Origin: an uncultured Sunxiuqinia sp.
Lineage (GTDB): Bacteria > Bacteroidota > Bacteroidia > Bacteroidales > Prolixibacteraceae
NCBI RefSeq assembly: GCF_947495665.1
Contig: NZ_CANLZV010000005.1
Location: 1-64,000 of the forward strand
DNA length: 64,000 nucleotides
Direction of reading: 5' to 3'
Below, in pieces: positions 1-7,976 of the stretch. Made by a program: the position numbers and the translations under genes. How positions within the stretch are numbered: the stretch's first letter is position 1; each line of letters opens with the position of its first letter. Below the pieces are notes generated by a model. That model saw nothing but the letters and a program-made list of their open reading frames with translations, did no database searches and was not told the origin of the DNA.

Positions 1-354
1 ATTATCAAATTTGGAGAACGATGCAAACTAAAACTCTAATAGCAAAATATAATTGACACAGTTTAATGAACACTACCAAATGTTCCCTGAAGATTATCAG
101 TTATTTAGAACGCAAATAAAAAGATACTTATTTGTACATACATTTTGTAAATTTTTATACCTTAATCGGCGAAAACTAACATGACCGAAACCTAAGAATA
201 TGAATCCAAACTCCAGCCCTCCTCCGCTTTTCAATCCGGAATCGCCAAACGATCATTGAGAGTGTAAAAAAACAAGTTGAATAATAGCAGAACAGATGTA
301 CCTAGTAAATATACACAGACGTTGCCACCAATTCTAAGACAAGAAAAACAAAAC
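1..354. other. AT-rich left edge, no confident gene
   Basis: Roughly 70% A+T, far below the GC of the rest of the window. The frame beginning at base 3 is open to a TGA at 54-56 and reads IWRTMQTKTLIAKYN at its end, so the tail of a gene starting left of the window is possible but cannot be supported. A TTG at 277 is in frame with the next gene, but an ATG at 355 is the better start. I see no clear promoter or repeat here. Confidence 0.4.
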
Positions 355-1434
355 ATGAATATTGAATTAGCTCTCAAATTATTAAATGACTTTAAAAAAG
401 TTCCCAAGAACAATATTGACACCCCATTTTTAGAATTATGCAGTTATCCGAAACGACGTTTTGAAGAAATTTGTAGCAGGATTCTTTGTTTCTACTTCAA
501 CCCAAGAAAAGAGCATAGACTTAAAGATTTGTTTATTAGCTCACTTTTAGAGTTATTAGGTAAAACCGATATATCTTATCAAGAAGAACAAATAAAAATA
601 ATTACAGAAGACAATGCAGATGGGAAAAGGATTGATTTAGTAATTTATAGTCCTGACTTCATAATTGGAATAGAGAACAAAATAACTGCCTCATTGTATA
701 ATCCTCTGGACTCCTATAAAAAAAGGTTGCAAGAGTATAATATAGAAAATACCATAAAACTTGTTTTATCGGTTGAGAAAATCACAAAAAAAGAAGAATG
801 TGATTTAATCAAAAACAATGGTTTTATTGCTATAACTTATTCCGAGTTTTTCGAAACCCTAAAGCGTAATATTGGGGGTTATATATCGACTTCCAACCAA
901 AAATACTTAATACAACTTTACGATTTTATTCAAACATTAGAAAATATGAATCCTTTAAATCCAGCAGACAAAAAACTTTCAGAATTTTTCTTTGACAACT
1001 CTTCTCAAATAGATGAATTAATTCTTGTTCATGAGAATTATAAAGAACGAATTCGTAGAATTCAGAGAGATAAAATCTCAGAATTGAAAGAACAAATTTC
1101 TATCAAAACAGACAAAGAGTGGTGGGCTTGGCAAGGTTGGGATTTAGGATTTGATTCATTTAATAAAGACAAGCCGAGAATTGGTATTGAATCTTCGTTT
1201 AAAAATACAAGGACTAATGCTTTAGGAGAATTTAGAATTTACATAACAACCTGGAATCTCAAGGATTGGGTTCCATATGAAAAAACCTTGATGCAGAAAT
1301 TCCCTAATAACTTTTTGGACAAGGTTAATAATCGTGTTTATTTACACATGGATGTAATTCTTGACCAAAATGATGATTTGATATTGGAGAAATTATATGA
1401 ATACTTCAATTTATTAGTAAAAATTACAGAATAA
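355..1434 (+). CDS. PD-(D/E)XK nuclease-like protein
   Basis: Predicted soluble protein of 359 aa with the layout of the PDDEXK_4-type nuclease-like family. An N-terminal stretch with FEEICSRILCFYFNP (about residues 36-50) precedes the core. Candidate catalytic residues are D94 in GKRIDLVIYS and E107/K109 in IGIENKI, the D...ExK signature of the PD-(D/E)XK fold. There is no signal peptide or membrane segment. An in-frame TTG 78 bases upstream would add a basic, unstructured extension; ATG at 355 is preferred because the conserved region begins just after it. The gene is very AT-rich compared with everything downstream, which suggests recent acquisition. It has no recognisable restriction, methylase or toxin partner inside the window. 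Nuclease activity and a defence role are inference from the motif only. Confidence 0.7.
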   Translation: MNIELALKLLNDFKKVPKNNIDTPFLELCSYPKRRFEEICSRILCFYFNPRKEHRLKDLFISSLLELLGKTDISYQEEQIKIITEDNADGKRIDLVIYSPDFIIGIENKITASLYNPLDSYKKRLQEYNIENTIKLVLSVEKITKKEECDLIKNNGFIAITYSEFFETLKRNIGGYISTSNQKYLIQLYDFIQTLENMNPLNPADKKLSEFFFDNSSQIDELILVHENYKERIRRIQRDKISELKEQISIKTDKEWWAWQGWDLGFDSFNKDKPRIGIESSFKNTRTNALGEFRIYITTWNLKDWVPYEKTLMQKFPNNFLDKVNNRVYLHMDVILDQNDDLILEKLYEYFNLLVKITE

Positions 1435-1476
1435 AAAACTGGTGGTAACAAATTGTATATGGCAGGGGTAGGTAGC

Positions 1477-1557
1477 GGTCTGACAAGTCAGACCTTGCGC
1501 TCACTTTCCTGCGAGTCTGACAGGATTTCTGTTGGAAATCCCGCCTGACCACGCAAG
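1477..1557. repeat. Compound inverted-repeat (cruciform-capable) element
   Basis: Three nested or adjacent inverted repeats lie immediately after the AT-rich nuclease-like gene. GGTCTGAC (1477-1484) pairs perfectly with GTCAGACC (1487-1494). CTTGCG (1494-1499) pairs with CGCAAG (1552-1557). Inside that outer stem, 1515-1529 pairs with 1535-1549 at 12 of 15 positions around a TGTTG loop. The GTCTGAC/GTCAGAC word recurs. No T-run follows, so a simple terminator is unlikely. Position at the composition boundary suggests a recombination-associated or cassette-end repeat, which is inference. Confidence 0.5.
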
Positions 1558-1700
1558 ACACGGGCTCCATACTTCATCCGTTCCTCATTAGCCTGTTTCT
1601 GAGGTTCAACCGTCACCGATTCCTATCCCTTTCCTCTGTGCCTGTGCCTGTCCCTGGTGCCTTCGCCTCTGCCTGTTCCTTTTCCCTTTTGTTATCCAGA

Positions 1701-1744
1701 TGTAATTTAACCGTATAAAAACTGTAATCAAGTTGTAATCTAAT
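1701..1744 (+). promoter_or_regulatory. Pho-box-like array, four 11-bp direct repeats
   Basis: Four consecutive 11-mers start at 1701, 1712, 1723 and 1734: TGTAATTTAAC, CGTATAAAAAC, TGTAATCAAGT, TGTAATCTAAT. The exact 11-bp phasing of a T-G-T-rich hexamer is the known architecture of PhoB operators (TGTCAT-type direct repeats in Enterobacteria). The same phasing and core occur before the porin-pst operon at 21639-21682. The first gene downstream is the TonB receptor at 1948. No good -7 element follows at 10 bases (TAATTCGC at 1751 is weak), so the promoter itself is less certain than the operator. Confidence 0.65.
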
Positions 1745-1947
1745 TCCTCGTAATTCGCCTGTGAAAACAAAAGCGACTGGACACGCAGTGGCATGTTTGT
1801 AAAAGGTGATTTTGAACATCGAATTTGGGTGAGCTGCTAAAGCCCGAATTGGCATCAGCCAACCTTTTGTAAACCAGCAACAGCTTGTGTCCATCGGCAG
1901 GAATCAACCCCAGTGGTTGAGCAGATTGGATAATTGATTACAAATTT

Positions 1948-4743
1948 ATGGGACTTAAAAAATTACTTTTCGTTTGCCTGTTGGCAAACTTTTCACAGCT
2001 GGCATCAGCTAAAACTGGATCCCTTGTGGGAACGGTTGTCGATGCAAAAACCAAAGAAACACTGATTGGCGCCACCATCTTTCTGGAAGGAACCAGCTTG
2101 GGAACCATTACCGATTTTGATGGGAACTACCGGTTGGAGCAAGTGCCCGCCGGAAAGTACACGGTGCGTTGCTCGTTTATTTCGTATGAAACGAAAACGC
2201 TCGAAGATGTTACTGTTGTGGAGGATCAAATCGTCGATCTGCCCTTTGTTTTGGGCGAATCAACAGTACAGATTGAGGATGTAAAAGTGGTGGCTAAGGC
2301 CAACCGCGAGTCGGAAACCATGTTGCTGATGTACCAGAAGGAGGCTGCCATTATGAAGGAGTCTATTGGCGCTCAGCAGCTTTCAGCGCAGGGAGTTTCA
2401 GATGCCGCTGCTGCCGCCACAAAAATTACCGGGGTGAGCAAGCAGGAAGGCAGTAAAAGCCTGAACATTCGCGGGCTGGGCGACCGCTACAATGCCACGA
2501 CCCTGAATGGCCTGCCTTTTCCATCCAACAATGCCGAGACCAAGAACATTGACCTGGGACTTTTCTCTTCGGATGTGATTGGGTTCATTGGAGTGGAAAA
2601 AGTAGCTACCAGTGCCTTGTATGGCGATTTTGCGGGGGCCAATATCGACATTGTTTCGAAGAAATTTACCGGCGATCCTTTTTTTGAGCTCGCCCTTAAG
2701 TCCGGCATAAACAGCAGCGTGCCGGGCGTGGATCATTTCTACCTGCAAGACGGGCCGGGCTTTTCGGGTTTCGACAACTTCCAGCCAACGCCTTCCTTGG
2801 ATGCTTATGACTTCGGCAACTCCTGGAACCCGGTGGAGAAAACAGCCATCCCGAACCTGGGAATCGGCCTTTCCGGCGGCAAATCGTTTGAAGTGGCTGA
2901 TTCGAGATTGAATGCCTTTTTTACGGCGTCTTTCGATAATGAATACAGCTACAGCGACTTGATGCAGCGGCGGATTAATGGGAGTGACGATGTGCGCAAG
3001 GACCTGCAAGGCGAGCAGTATGCCTATGAAACGCAGACTACAGCCATGCTTAACCTGAACCTGGAACACAAGCAGTCGGATTACTATTTCAATACCATGT
3101 TGCTGAATTCGTCGAATCAGGACTTGAAAAACCTGCGTGGATTTGTCAAAGACCTGGCTGAAGACAGCGCGCTGATTCGTCGCTCGGAGTTTGAGCGAAC
3201 CACCATTTGGGTGAATCAGCTGTTGGGCGAGCACGAACTGAACCCGCAGGTAACCATGAACTGGGGCCTCTCTTACAACAAAGTACATAACATTACGCCC
3301 GACCGTCGTCACCTTTCCCTGAACGGGCTGAGGGATGGTCGCGCTTATTTTACGGATGACAATGAGTCGGACAACTTTCGCTATTTCCACGACTTCAACG
3401 AAAATGAATATGCCCTGAACTGGAGCACGGCTTACCGATTTGGCGAAGGAATCGGAACAGATGATTTCCGCGGAAAACTTACTCTGGGCTACTCCGGAAA
3501 GTACAAAGAGCGTCAGTTTGAAGCCACTCAGTTTAACCACGACATTTACCGGAACCGGAACATTTTCAACCCACCTCCGGGCGGATACCATGTTTATGTT
3601 GACGTGATGGACGTGGACGCTTTTCTGAATGCTGCCAACCTGCAGCGCCCTGATGGCTATGGCTTTTACCTGAAAACCTTCTTTGGAAACACCATTCGCC
3701 CTTCAACTTACGAGGGAACACAGCTGATCAATGCAGGCTTTGCGTCGCTGGAGTACCAGCTGTCACCAAAACTATTGGGAGTTCTGGGCCTTCGGGTGGA
3801 GAATGTCAACCAGCAGGTCGATTTTGTAACTGCGCTGGATACGGATGGTGGAACCGGCAACTTCAACGAACTGGAAGTTTTACCAAGCTTGTCGTTGCGC
3901 TATGCTCTGAACGAGAAAAGCAATTTACGTCTGGCGGCCAGTAACACGTATGTCTTGCCTCAGTTTACCGAAATGGCCCTGTTTCTATTTGAAGGAATTA
4001 CCGAAACCACGGTGGGTAACCCTCACCTGTATCCTTCCAAAGTGTACAATGGCGACCTGAAGTGGGAATGGTTCCCGAACAGTGGCGAACTGGTGTCGGT
4101 AGCCGCTTTCGGAAAATACATTACCGACCCGATGAACCGGGTGGTGATGGCCTCAGCTTCCAACGATTTTACCTATGCCAATACGGGCGACTATGCCTAT
4201 TTGTATGGCGCGGAGCTGGAAGTGAAAAAAGATTTGTGGACCCAAACAACGGGAACTGACTATCAGAAACTGTTTGCCTCGGCCAACCTGACGCTGATGG
4301 AAACCAGCCAGGAGTTGGATGGGGCTAAAGTTCGGGAAGAGACGAAAGATCAGAACGGAAACTCCCTGATCAATATCAATTTCAACCAGGATAAGGATGT
4401 CTTGCAGGGGGCTGCGCCTTTAATGGCCAATGCCAGCCTGGGCTATAAACGCACCTGGGGCGAAGGGAAAAACGCGCTAAGCTCTTCGCTGGTGTATGGC
4501 TATGTTTCCGACCGCCTTTACCTGATTGGCTTTTCCTCTTTCGGCAACCAGGTCGACAAGCGTGTCCACACGCTCGACTATGTATTGAAAGCATCTTTCA
4601 ATAAGCTGGGCGTGAATTTCTCCGCTAAAAATATGCTCAATGGTGCCATCGACCGGGTGCAGGAAAATGCCTCTGCCGATCACCTGATCAGATCCTACAA
4701 GCAAGGAGTGAAATTCAGTGTAGGACTGTCTTATAAATTTTAA
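1948..4743 (+). CDS. TonB-dependent outer-membrane receptor, putative phosphate-starvation type
   Basis: Outer-membrane active transporter of 931 aa. A signal peptide (about residues 1-21, ending ASA) is followed by a CarboxypepD_reg-like beta-sandwich (about 25-105, with the GSLVGTVVDA opening and TITDFDGNYRL), a plug domain (about 125-245, including SLNIRGLGDRYN and the LYGDFAGANIDI segment), and a 22-strand-type beta-barrel ending in the aromatic YKF. There is no SusC-type N-terminal signature and the partner is not SusD. The next gene, 39 bases downstream, encodes a surface-type lipoprotein, so the two probably form a receptor/lipoprotein unit. The Pho-box-like array about 200 bases upstream suggests induction by phosphate limitation. 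The ligand is unknown; a phosphate ester or other phosphorus-containing compound is inferred from regulation only. Confidence 0.85.
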   Translation: MGLKKLLFVCLLANFSQLASAKTGSLVGTVVDAKTKETLIGATIFLEGTSLGTITDFDGNYRLEQVPAGKYTVRCSFISYETKTLEDVTVVEDQIVDLPFVLGESTVQIEDVKVVAKANRESETMLLMYQKEAAIMKESIGAQQLSAQGVSDAAAAATKITGVSKQEGSKSLNIRGLGDRYNATTLNGLPFPSNNAETKNIDLGLFSSDVIGFIGVEKVATSALYGDFAGANIDIVSKKFTGDPFFELALKSGINSSVPGVDHFYLQDGPGFSGFDNFQPTPSLDAYDFGNSWNPVEKTAIPNLGIGLSGGKSFEVADSRLNAFFTASFDNEYSYSDLMQRRINGSDDVRKDLQGEQYAYETQTTAMLNLNLEHKQSDYYFNTMLLNSSNQDLKNLRGFVKDLAEDSALIRRSEFERTTIWVNQLLGEHELNPQVTMNWGLSYNKVHNITPDRRHLSLNGLRDGRAYFTDDNESDNFRYFHDFNENEYALNWSTAYRFGEGIGTDDFRGKLTLGYSGKYKERQFEATQFNHDIYRNRNIFNPPPGGYHVYVDVMDVDAFLNAANLQRPDGYGFYLKTFFGNTIRPSTYEGTQLINAGFASLEYQLSPKLLGVLGLRVENVNQQVDFVTALDTDGGTGNFNELEVLPSLSLRYALNEKSNLRLAASNTYVLPQFTEMALFLFEGITETTVGNPHLYPSKVYNGDLKWEWFPNSGELVSVAAFGKYITDPMNRVVMASASNDFTYANTGDYAYLYGAELEVKKDLWTQTTGTDYQKLFASANLTLMETSQELDGAKVREETKDQNGNSLININFNQDKDVLQGAAPLMANASLGYKRTWGEGKNALSSSLVYGYVSDRLYLIGFSSFGNQVDKRVHTLDYVLKASFNKLGVNFSAKNMLNGAIDRVQENASADHLIRSYKQGVKFSVGLSYKF

Positions 4744-4782
4744 AATGAATTGAATCGATTACACGAATTAAATTTTTAAAAC

Positions 4783-6960
4783 ATGAAAAAATTACTTTTC
4801 GTATTGTTTGCTATCGTATTGCTGGGCTTTGCCGGATGTAATGAAGACAATCCGACCCCTGAAGTTCCTGAAGAGAATTCGAATCTGGAAGGAGAGGTAA
4901 CAACGGATATGGTTTTGGATGCTAACACCAAGTATAGCTTGACCGGAGCCTTGATTGTAAAAGCAGGGGGTTCTTTGACGATTCCTGCCGGAACGGTGAT
5001 TGAAGCAGTAGGTGGACAAATCTCCTACATTGCTGTGGCACAGGATGCCAAAATCTTTATTAACGGTACGGCCAGTGCACCGGTCGTGATGACTTCAAGC
5101 GACAAAACTTCCGGATCATGGGGTGGTTTGGTTGTTTGCGGAAAAGCGCCAACCAACAAATCGGATGCTTCGGCCGGAGCGGAAGTTTCGGGCTTGCCTT
5201 ATGGTGGCAATGTGGCCGATGACAACTCCGGAGTAATTAACTACCTGCGTGTCGAATACACCGGATTCAACTACAGCGACACCAAGCAGTTCAATGGTGT
5301 TTCTTTCTTCGGCGTAGGATCCGGAACAGAGGTTGATTACGTGGTTTCTTACATGGGTAAGGATGATGGTATCGAGTTCTTTGGCGGAACCGTCAATGCC
5401 TCTCACCTGGTATCTGTAGGAAGTGATGATGATGGTATCGACTTTGCTGATGGCTGGTCAGGAACCGGTGAATACTGGGTCGCTCTGAACTCAACCAAAT
5501 CAGGAATTGAAGGATCAAACAACGGCGACAATGGTGCTGCCACACCAATGACCAACGCAACCTTGAGAAACCTGACTGTTTATGGTATGGGCGAAAAGCC
5601 TTTCTACCTGAAAGAAGGTGCCGGACAGGTAACAGTTGACAACCTGGTAATTGGAGGCTTGGTAGCCAGCAAGGAACAATCCATGTTTTATGCCGATGGC
5701 GACGATGCTGATGCTGCGGCCCGTATTGCAGCTGGTGATGTGGTGGTAACCAACGCTCGTTTTGTGGACCTGGTTGGTGCGCAAACTAAAGCAATGGACG
5801 GATTGACAATTGGCGAAAACCCGGCGGCTACCGGAGCGGGTAACGGCATTGAAAAACCAGACTGGATGCCGGACGCTTTGAATCAGGTCAATGAGTCGAC
5901 TACAGTATTTGGCGATGCGCCAACCGGAGGCGAAGTGGCTTTGAGTGGTGACATTACAACAGATGTTGTGCTGGATGCCGGAACAGCTTATAAACTAACC
6001 GGAGCCTTGGTGGTAAAAGCAGGTGCTTCATTGACGATTCCTGCCGGAACAGTGATTGAAGCCATTGGCGGACAAATCTCTTACATTGCCGTGGCACAGG
6101 ATGCTCAAATCTTCATTAACGGAACTGCGGACGCACCTGTGGTGATGACTTCAGATGATCCAACTCCGGGTTCGTGGGGTGGACTGGTTGTTTGCGGAAA
6201 AGCACCAACCAACAAATCAGATGCTTCAGCCGGAGCGGAGGTTTCAGGCTTGCCTTATGGCGGAAATGTGGCCGATGACAATTCCGGCGTAATCAACTAC
6301 CTGCGTGTAGAATATACCGGATTCAACTACAGCGATACGAAGCAATTTAACGGCGTTTCTTTCTTCGGAGTAGGTTCGGGAACCGTTGTTGATTATGTTG
6401 TCTCTTACAAAGGCAAAGACGACGGAATTGAGTTTTTCGGAGGAACCGTGGATGCTTCTCACCTGGTGTCGGTATACAGCGATGACGACGGGATTGACTT
6501 TGCCGATGGCTGGTCAGGAACCGGCGAGAACTGGTTGTCGTTGTATTCCACCAAATCAGGAATCGAAGGCTCAAACAATGGCGACAATGCGGAAGCTACG
6601 CCAATGACCAACGCCACGCTAAAAAACCTGACCGTTTATGGTATGGGTGAAAAGCCGTTCTACTTTAAAGAAGGCGGTGGTAAGCAAAACATTGACAACA
6701 TCGTGATTGGCGGTTTGGTGGATGGCTCAAGCCATTCCTACTTCTACGCTGATGCCGATGCGGTTGCCCGCATTACTGCTGGCGACATTGTGATTACCAA
6801 TGCCAACTTTGTGGAAATTGGTGATCAGGCAAAAGGTCCCGATGGGCTGACAATTGGTGAAAATACGGAAGCCAAAGGAGCTGGCAATGGCATTGGAAAA
6901 CCAGCTTGGTTGTCTGATGAGCTAAATACCGCCAGCAATGGCGAAGTGATTGTAGACTAA
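4783..6960 (+). CDS. Lipoprotein with two tandem near-identical beta-helix-like halves
   Basis: Predicted surface or periplasmic lipoprotein of 725 aa. The signal peptide ends in GFAGC with Cys19 as lipidation site, followed by an acidic/proline linker (NEDNPTPEVPEEN). The mature protein is two copies of one ~340-residue domain (about 34-385 and 387-725). Each copy contains LTIPAGTVIEA, ISYIAVAQDA, SWGGLVVCGKAPTNKSDASA, GVINYLRVEYTGFNY, KDDGIEFFGGT, DDDGIDFADGWSGTGE and DGLTIGEN. Regular short hydrophobic/Gly turns suggest a right-handed beta-helix, and the Asp-rich turns could bind Ca2+. Each half has one cysteine in VVCG. I know similar single-domain proteins next to TonB receptors in other Bacteroidota, often with uninformative names, and no proven function. 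Co-transcription with the receptor 39 bases upstream and the Pho-box-like array suggest a ligand-capturing partner; this is inference. Confidence 0.75.
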   Translation: MKKLLFVLFAIVLLGFAGCNEDNPTPEVPEENSNLEGEVTTDMVLDANTKYSLTGALIVKAGGSLTIPAGTVIEAVGGQISYIAVAQDAKIFINGTASAPVVMTSSDKTSGSWGGLVVCGKAPTNKSDASAGAEVSGLPYGGNVADDNSGVINYLRVEYTGFNYSDTKQFNGVSFFGVGSGTEVDYVVSYMGKDDGIEFFGGTVNASHLVSVGSDDDGIDFADGWSGTGEYWVALNSTKSGIEGSNNGDNGAATPMTNATLRNLTVYGMGEKPFYLKEGAGQVTVDNLVIGGLVASKEQSMFYADGDDADAAARIAAGDVVVTNARFVDLVGAQTKAMDGLTIGENPAATGAGNGIEKPDWMPDALNQVNESTTVFGDAPTGGEVALSGDITTDVVLDAGTAYKLTGALVVKAGASLTIPAGTVIEAIGGQISYIAVAQDAQIFINGTADAPVVMTSDDPTPGSWGGLVVCGKAPTNKSDASAGAEVSGLPYGGNVADDNSGVINYLRVEYTGFNYSDTKQFNGVSFFGVGSGTVVDYVVSYKGKDDGIEFFGGTVDASHLVSVYSDDDGIDFADGWSGTGENWLSLYSTKSGIEGSNNGDNAEATPMTNATLKNLTVYGMGEKPFYFKEGGGKQNIDNIVIGGLVDGSSHSYFYADADAVARITAGDIVITNANFVEIGDQAKGPDGLTIGENTEAKGAGNGIGKPAWLSDELNTASNGEVIVD
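4885..6930. repeat. Internal gene duplication, ~1 kb direct repeats
   Basis: Nucleotides from about 4885 to 5890 and about 5938 to 6930 encode the same domain twice with long stretches of identical protein, for example the segment from SWGGLVV through YGMGEKPFY with few changes. Synonymous differences are scattered throughout, so the copies are diverging under constraint and are not a recent assembly artefact. A spacer of about 15 codons (NESTTVFGDAPTGGE) separates the copies. Confidence 0.85.
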
Positions 6961-7010
6961 ACTAGACTAACAATATTGAAGTTAAGCAGACTTCAATTCC
7001 CGTAAATTAA

Positions 7011-7047
7011 AAAGTTCCGGCACCTTGTGTCCGGGACTTTTTCTGTT
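7011..7047 (+). terminator. Rho-independent terminator of the receptor/lipoprotein operon
   Basis: A 10-bp stem AAAGTTCCGG/CCGGGACTTT (7011-7020 with 7031-7040, one G-T pair) with a 10-base loop is followed by TTTTTCTGTTT. It lies 50 bases after the lipoprotein stop codon. Confidence 0.85.
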
Positions 7048-7094
7048 TAATTGAACTTTAATTTTTATGTAATCCAGACTTGATCGGGTTGAGG

Positions 7095-7102
7095 TATATT
7101 TG
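7095..7102 (+). promoter_or_regulatory. -7 promoter element TATATTTG
   Basis: Perfect match to the Bacteroidota -7 consensus TAnnTTTG, 22 bases before the ATG of the small exported peptide. Since a terminator lies just upstream, the peptide is probably its own transcription unit. The -33 element is not obvious. Confidence 0.6.
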
Positions 7103-7124
7103 AGTAGAATATAAAATCAACAAG

Positions 7125-7313
7125 ATGAAAGCACTTATCGTAAGCTTTTTGTTAGCCGGAATAGTCAGTTTTTCTTTTGCTGCTGAAAAGGAATCAAAAG
7201 AAAACAAGGCGGCCGATGTCCTTCAGATTCCATACGAAAAAGCAACGGTTGAAGCTGCTCAAATTAGTCCCAAGAAAAACCAGGTGAATTTTAGTCTTAG
7301 AACAGCGGATTAA
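7125..7313 (+). CDS. Small exported peptide, 62 aa, function unknown
   Basis: A 62-aa peptide with a clear Sec signal (MKALIVSFLLAGIVSFSFA, cleavage after FAA or SFA), leaving about 42 mature residues that are highly charged (AEKESKENKAAD) and end in QVNFSLRTAD. I do not recognise a family. It looks genuinely expressed: a consensus -7 element lies 22 bases upstream, and a perfect 10-bp terminator hairpin follows 36 bases after the stop. A strong terminator upstream separates it from the receptor/lipoprotein operon. No second cysteine, lipobox or membrane segment is present, so the product should be periplasmic or secreted. It could also mark a small-RNA locus, but codon structure and the signal sequence favour a protein. 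Confidence 0.6.
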   Translation: MKALIVSFLLAGIVSFSFAAEKESKENKAADVLQIPYEKATVEAAQISPKKNQVNFSLRTAD

Positions 7314-7349
7314 AACGGTTCTGGTTTCTAGTCTATACTTAAGATTGAC

Positions 7350-7378
7350 ACCGCTTCTGAGAGCAGAAGCGGTTTTTT
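7350..7378 (+). terminator. Strong rho-independent terminator
   Basis: Perfect 10-bp stem ACCGCTTCTG/CAGAAGCGGT closing an AGAG tetraloop, followed by TTTTTT. Ends the small-peptide transcript. Confidence 0.9.
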
Positions 7379-7487
7379 CATTTCTTGTAGGTTGATTTCC
7401 TTCTCTTTGCCTATTCCTCTCCCTTTGCCTCTCTATTTTCTTTCCTCCCCAAATCGTAAATTGTAATTGGTTCCCTGGTCAATTGCC

Positions 7488-7952
7488 TCATTCTCCGGTC
7501 AGCAGTTTTTCACTAAAGCTTGAAGTCCATTCGATCAGGCGTTGGCTTTCTTGTTCGGAGAGGCGTGCTTTGGGGTGCATCAGTTTGTAAGAGGCGATTG
7601 GCATTTTGCCATTTCGGATTTCCTTACTCATGTCTTCCATGGCGGCTATCTGATCTAAAATTTCCATGTTCCCCCAGTTGGAAAGATTCAGTTCTTCCTT
7701 CCCTTCAACAATATGGTCGTTAATGAACCACGAAACTGGTGCAAACTGGTGGTACCAAAGGTATTGGGTTTGGTTGGAATGACAGTCGAGACAAGCCTGC
7801 TTGAGCAAGGCCGAAACATCATCGGGCACATCTACTTGCTTAAACAGATGGTTGGGGCTGTCAGTCGCGGTATTCTTCTCGGGTTGAAAAAACTGGATAA
7901 CTACCAATCCCACAATAAATAGCAGGATCAGCAAACGAAAAGCAGTTCGCAT
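7488..7952 (-). CDS. Haem-binding (CxxCH) membrane-anchored protein
   Basis: A 154-aa protein with an N-terminal uncleaved-looking hydrophobic segment (residues 5-20, RLLILLFIVGLVVIQFF) and one c-type haem site C54-x-x-C57-H58 (ACLDCHSN). The following segment YLWYHQFAPVSWFINDHIVEGKEELNLSNW and the KMP motif are characteristic of the Bacteroidota haem-binding domain family (Haem_bd type). Likely a periplasmic c-type cytochrome-like domain tethered to the inner membrane. It is the second gene of a two-gene unit; the upstream gene 24 bases away encodes a related CxxCH protein. Electron-transfer partners are not visible nearby, so the role is unassigned. Confidence 0.8.
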   Translation of the reverse strand: MRTAFRLLILLFIVGLVVIQFFQPEKNTATDSPNHLFKQVDVPDDVSALLKQACLDCHSNQTQYLWYHQFAPVSWFINDHIVEGKEELNLSNWGNMEILDQIAAMEDMSKEIRNGKMPIASYKLMHPKARLSEQESQRLIEWTSSFSEKLLTGE

Positions 7953-7976
7953 AGATGTTTTTTTTGACGTTAAAAC

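Larger units (their letters stand above)
1435..1947. other. Intergenic region: folded repeat, CT-rich tract, Pho-box array, leader
   Basis: No gene is supported. In order it holds a compound inverted-repeat element (1477-1557), a pyrimidine-rich tract of CCT/CCC/GCC triplets on the plus strand (about 1610-1690), four 11-bp direct repeats with TGTAAT cores (1701-1744), and a leader of about 200 bases before the TonB receptor with a possible 8-bp hairpin (1822-1829 with 1843-1850). Small open frames on the minus strand across the CT tract are low-complexity and were not called. The GC shift from AT-rich to normal occurs at the left end of this region. Confidence 0.6.

Noticed and set aside
1606-1894. 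Open frames on the minus strand (62 and 93 codons)
   Set aside because: They run through the low-complexity CT-rich tract and the Pho-box array and encode repetitive Arg/Gln/Gly peptides.
2398-3591. 397-codon open frame antisense to the TonB receptor
   Set aside because: It lies wholly within a well-supported receptor gene on the other strand and has no domain or start context; a shadow of codon bias.
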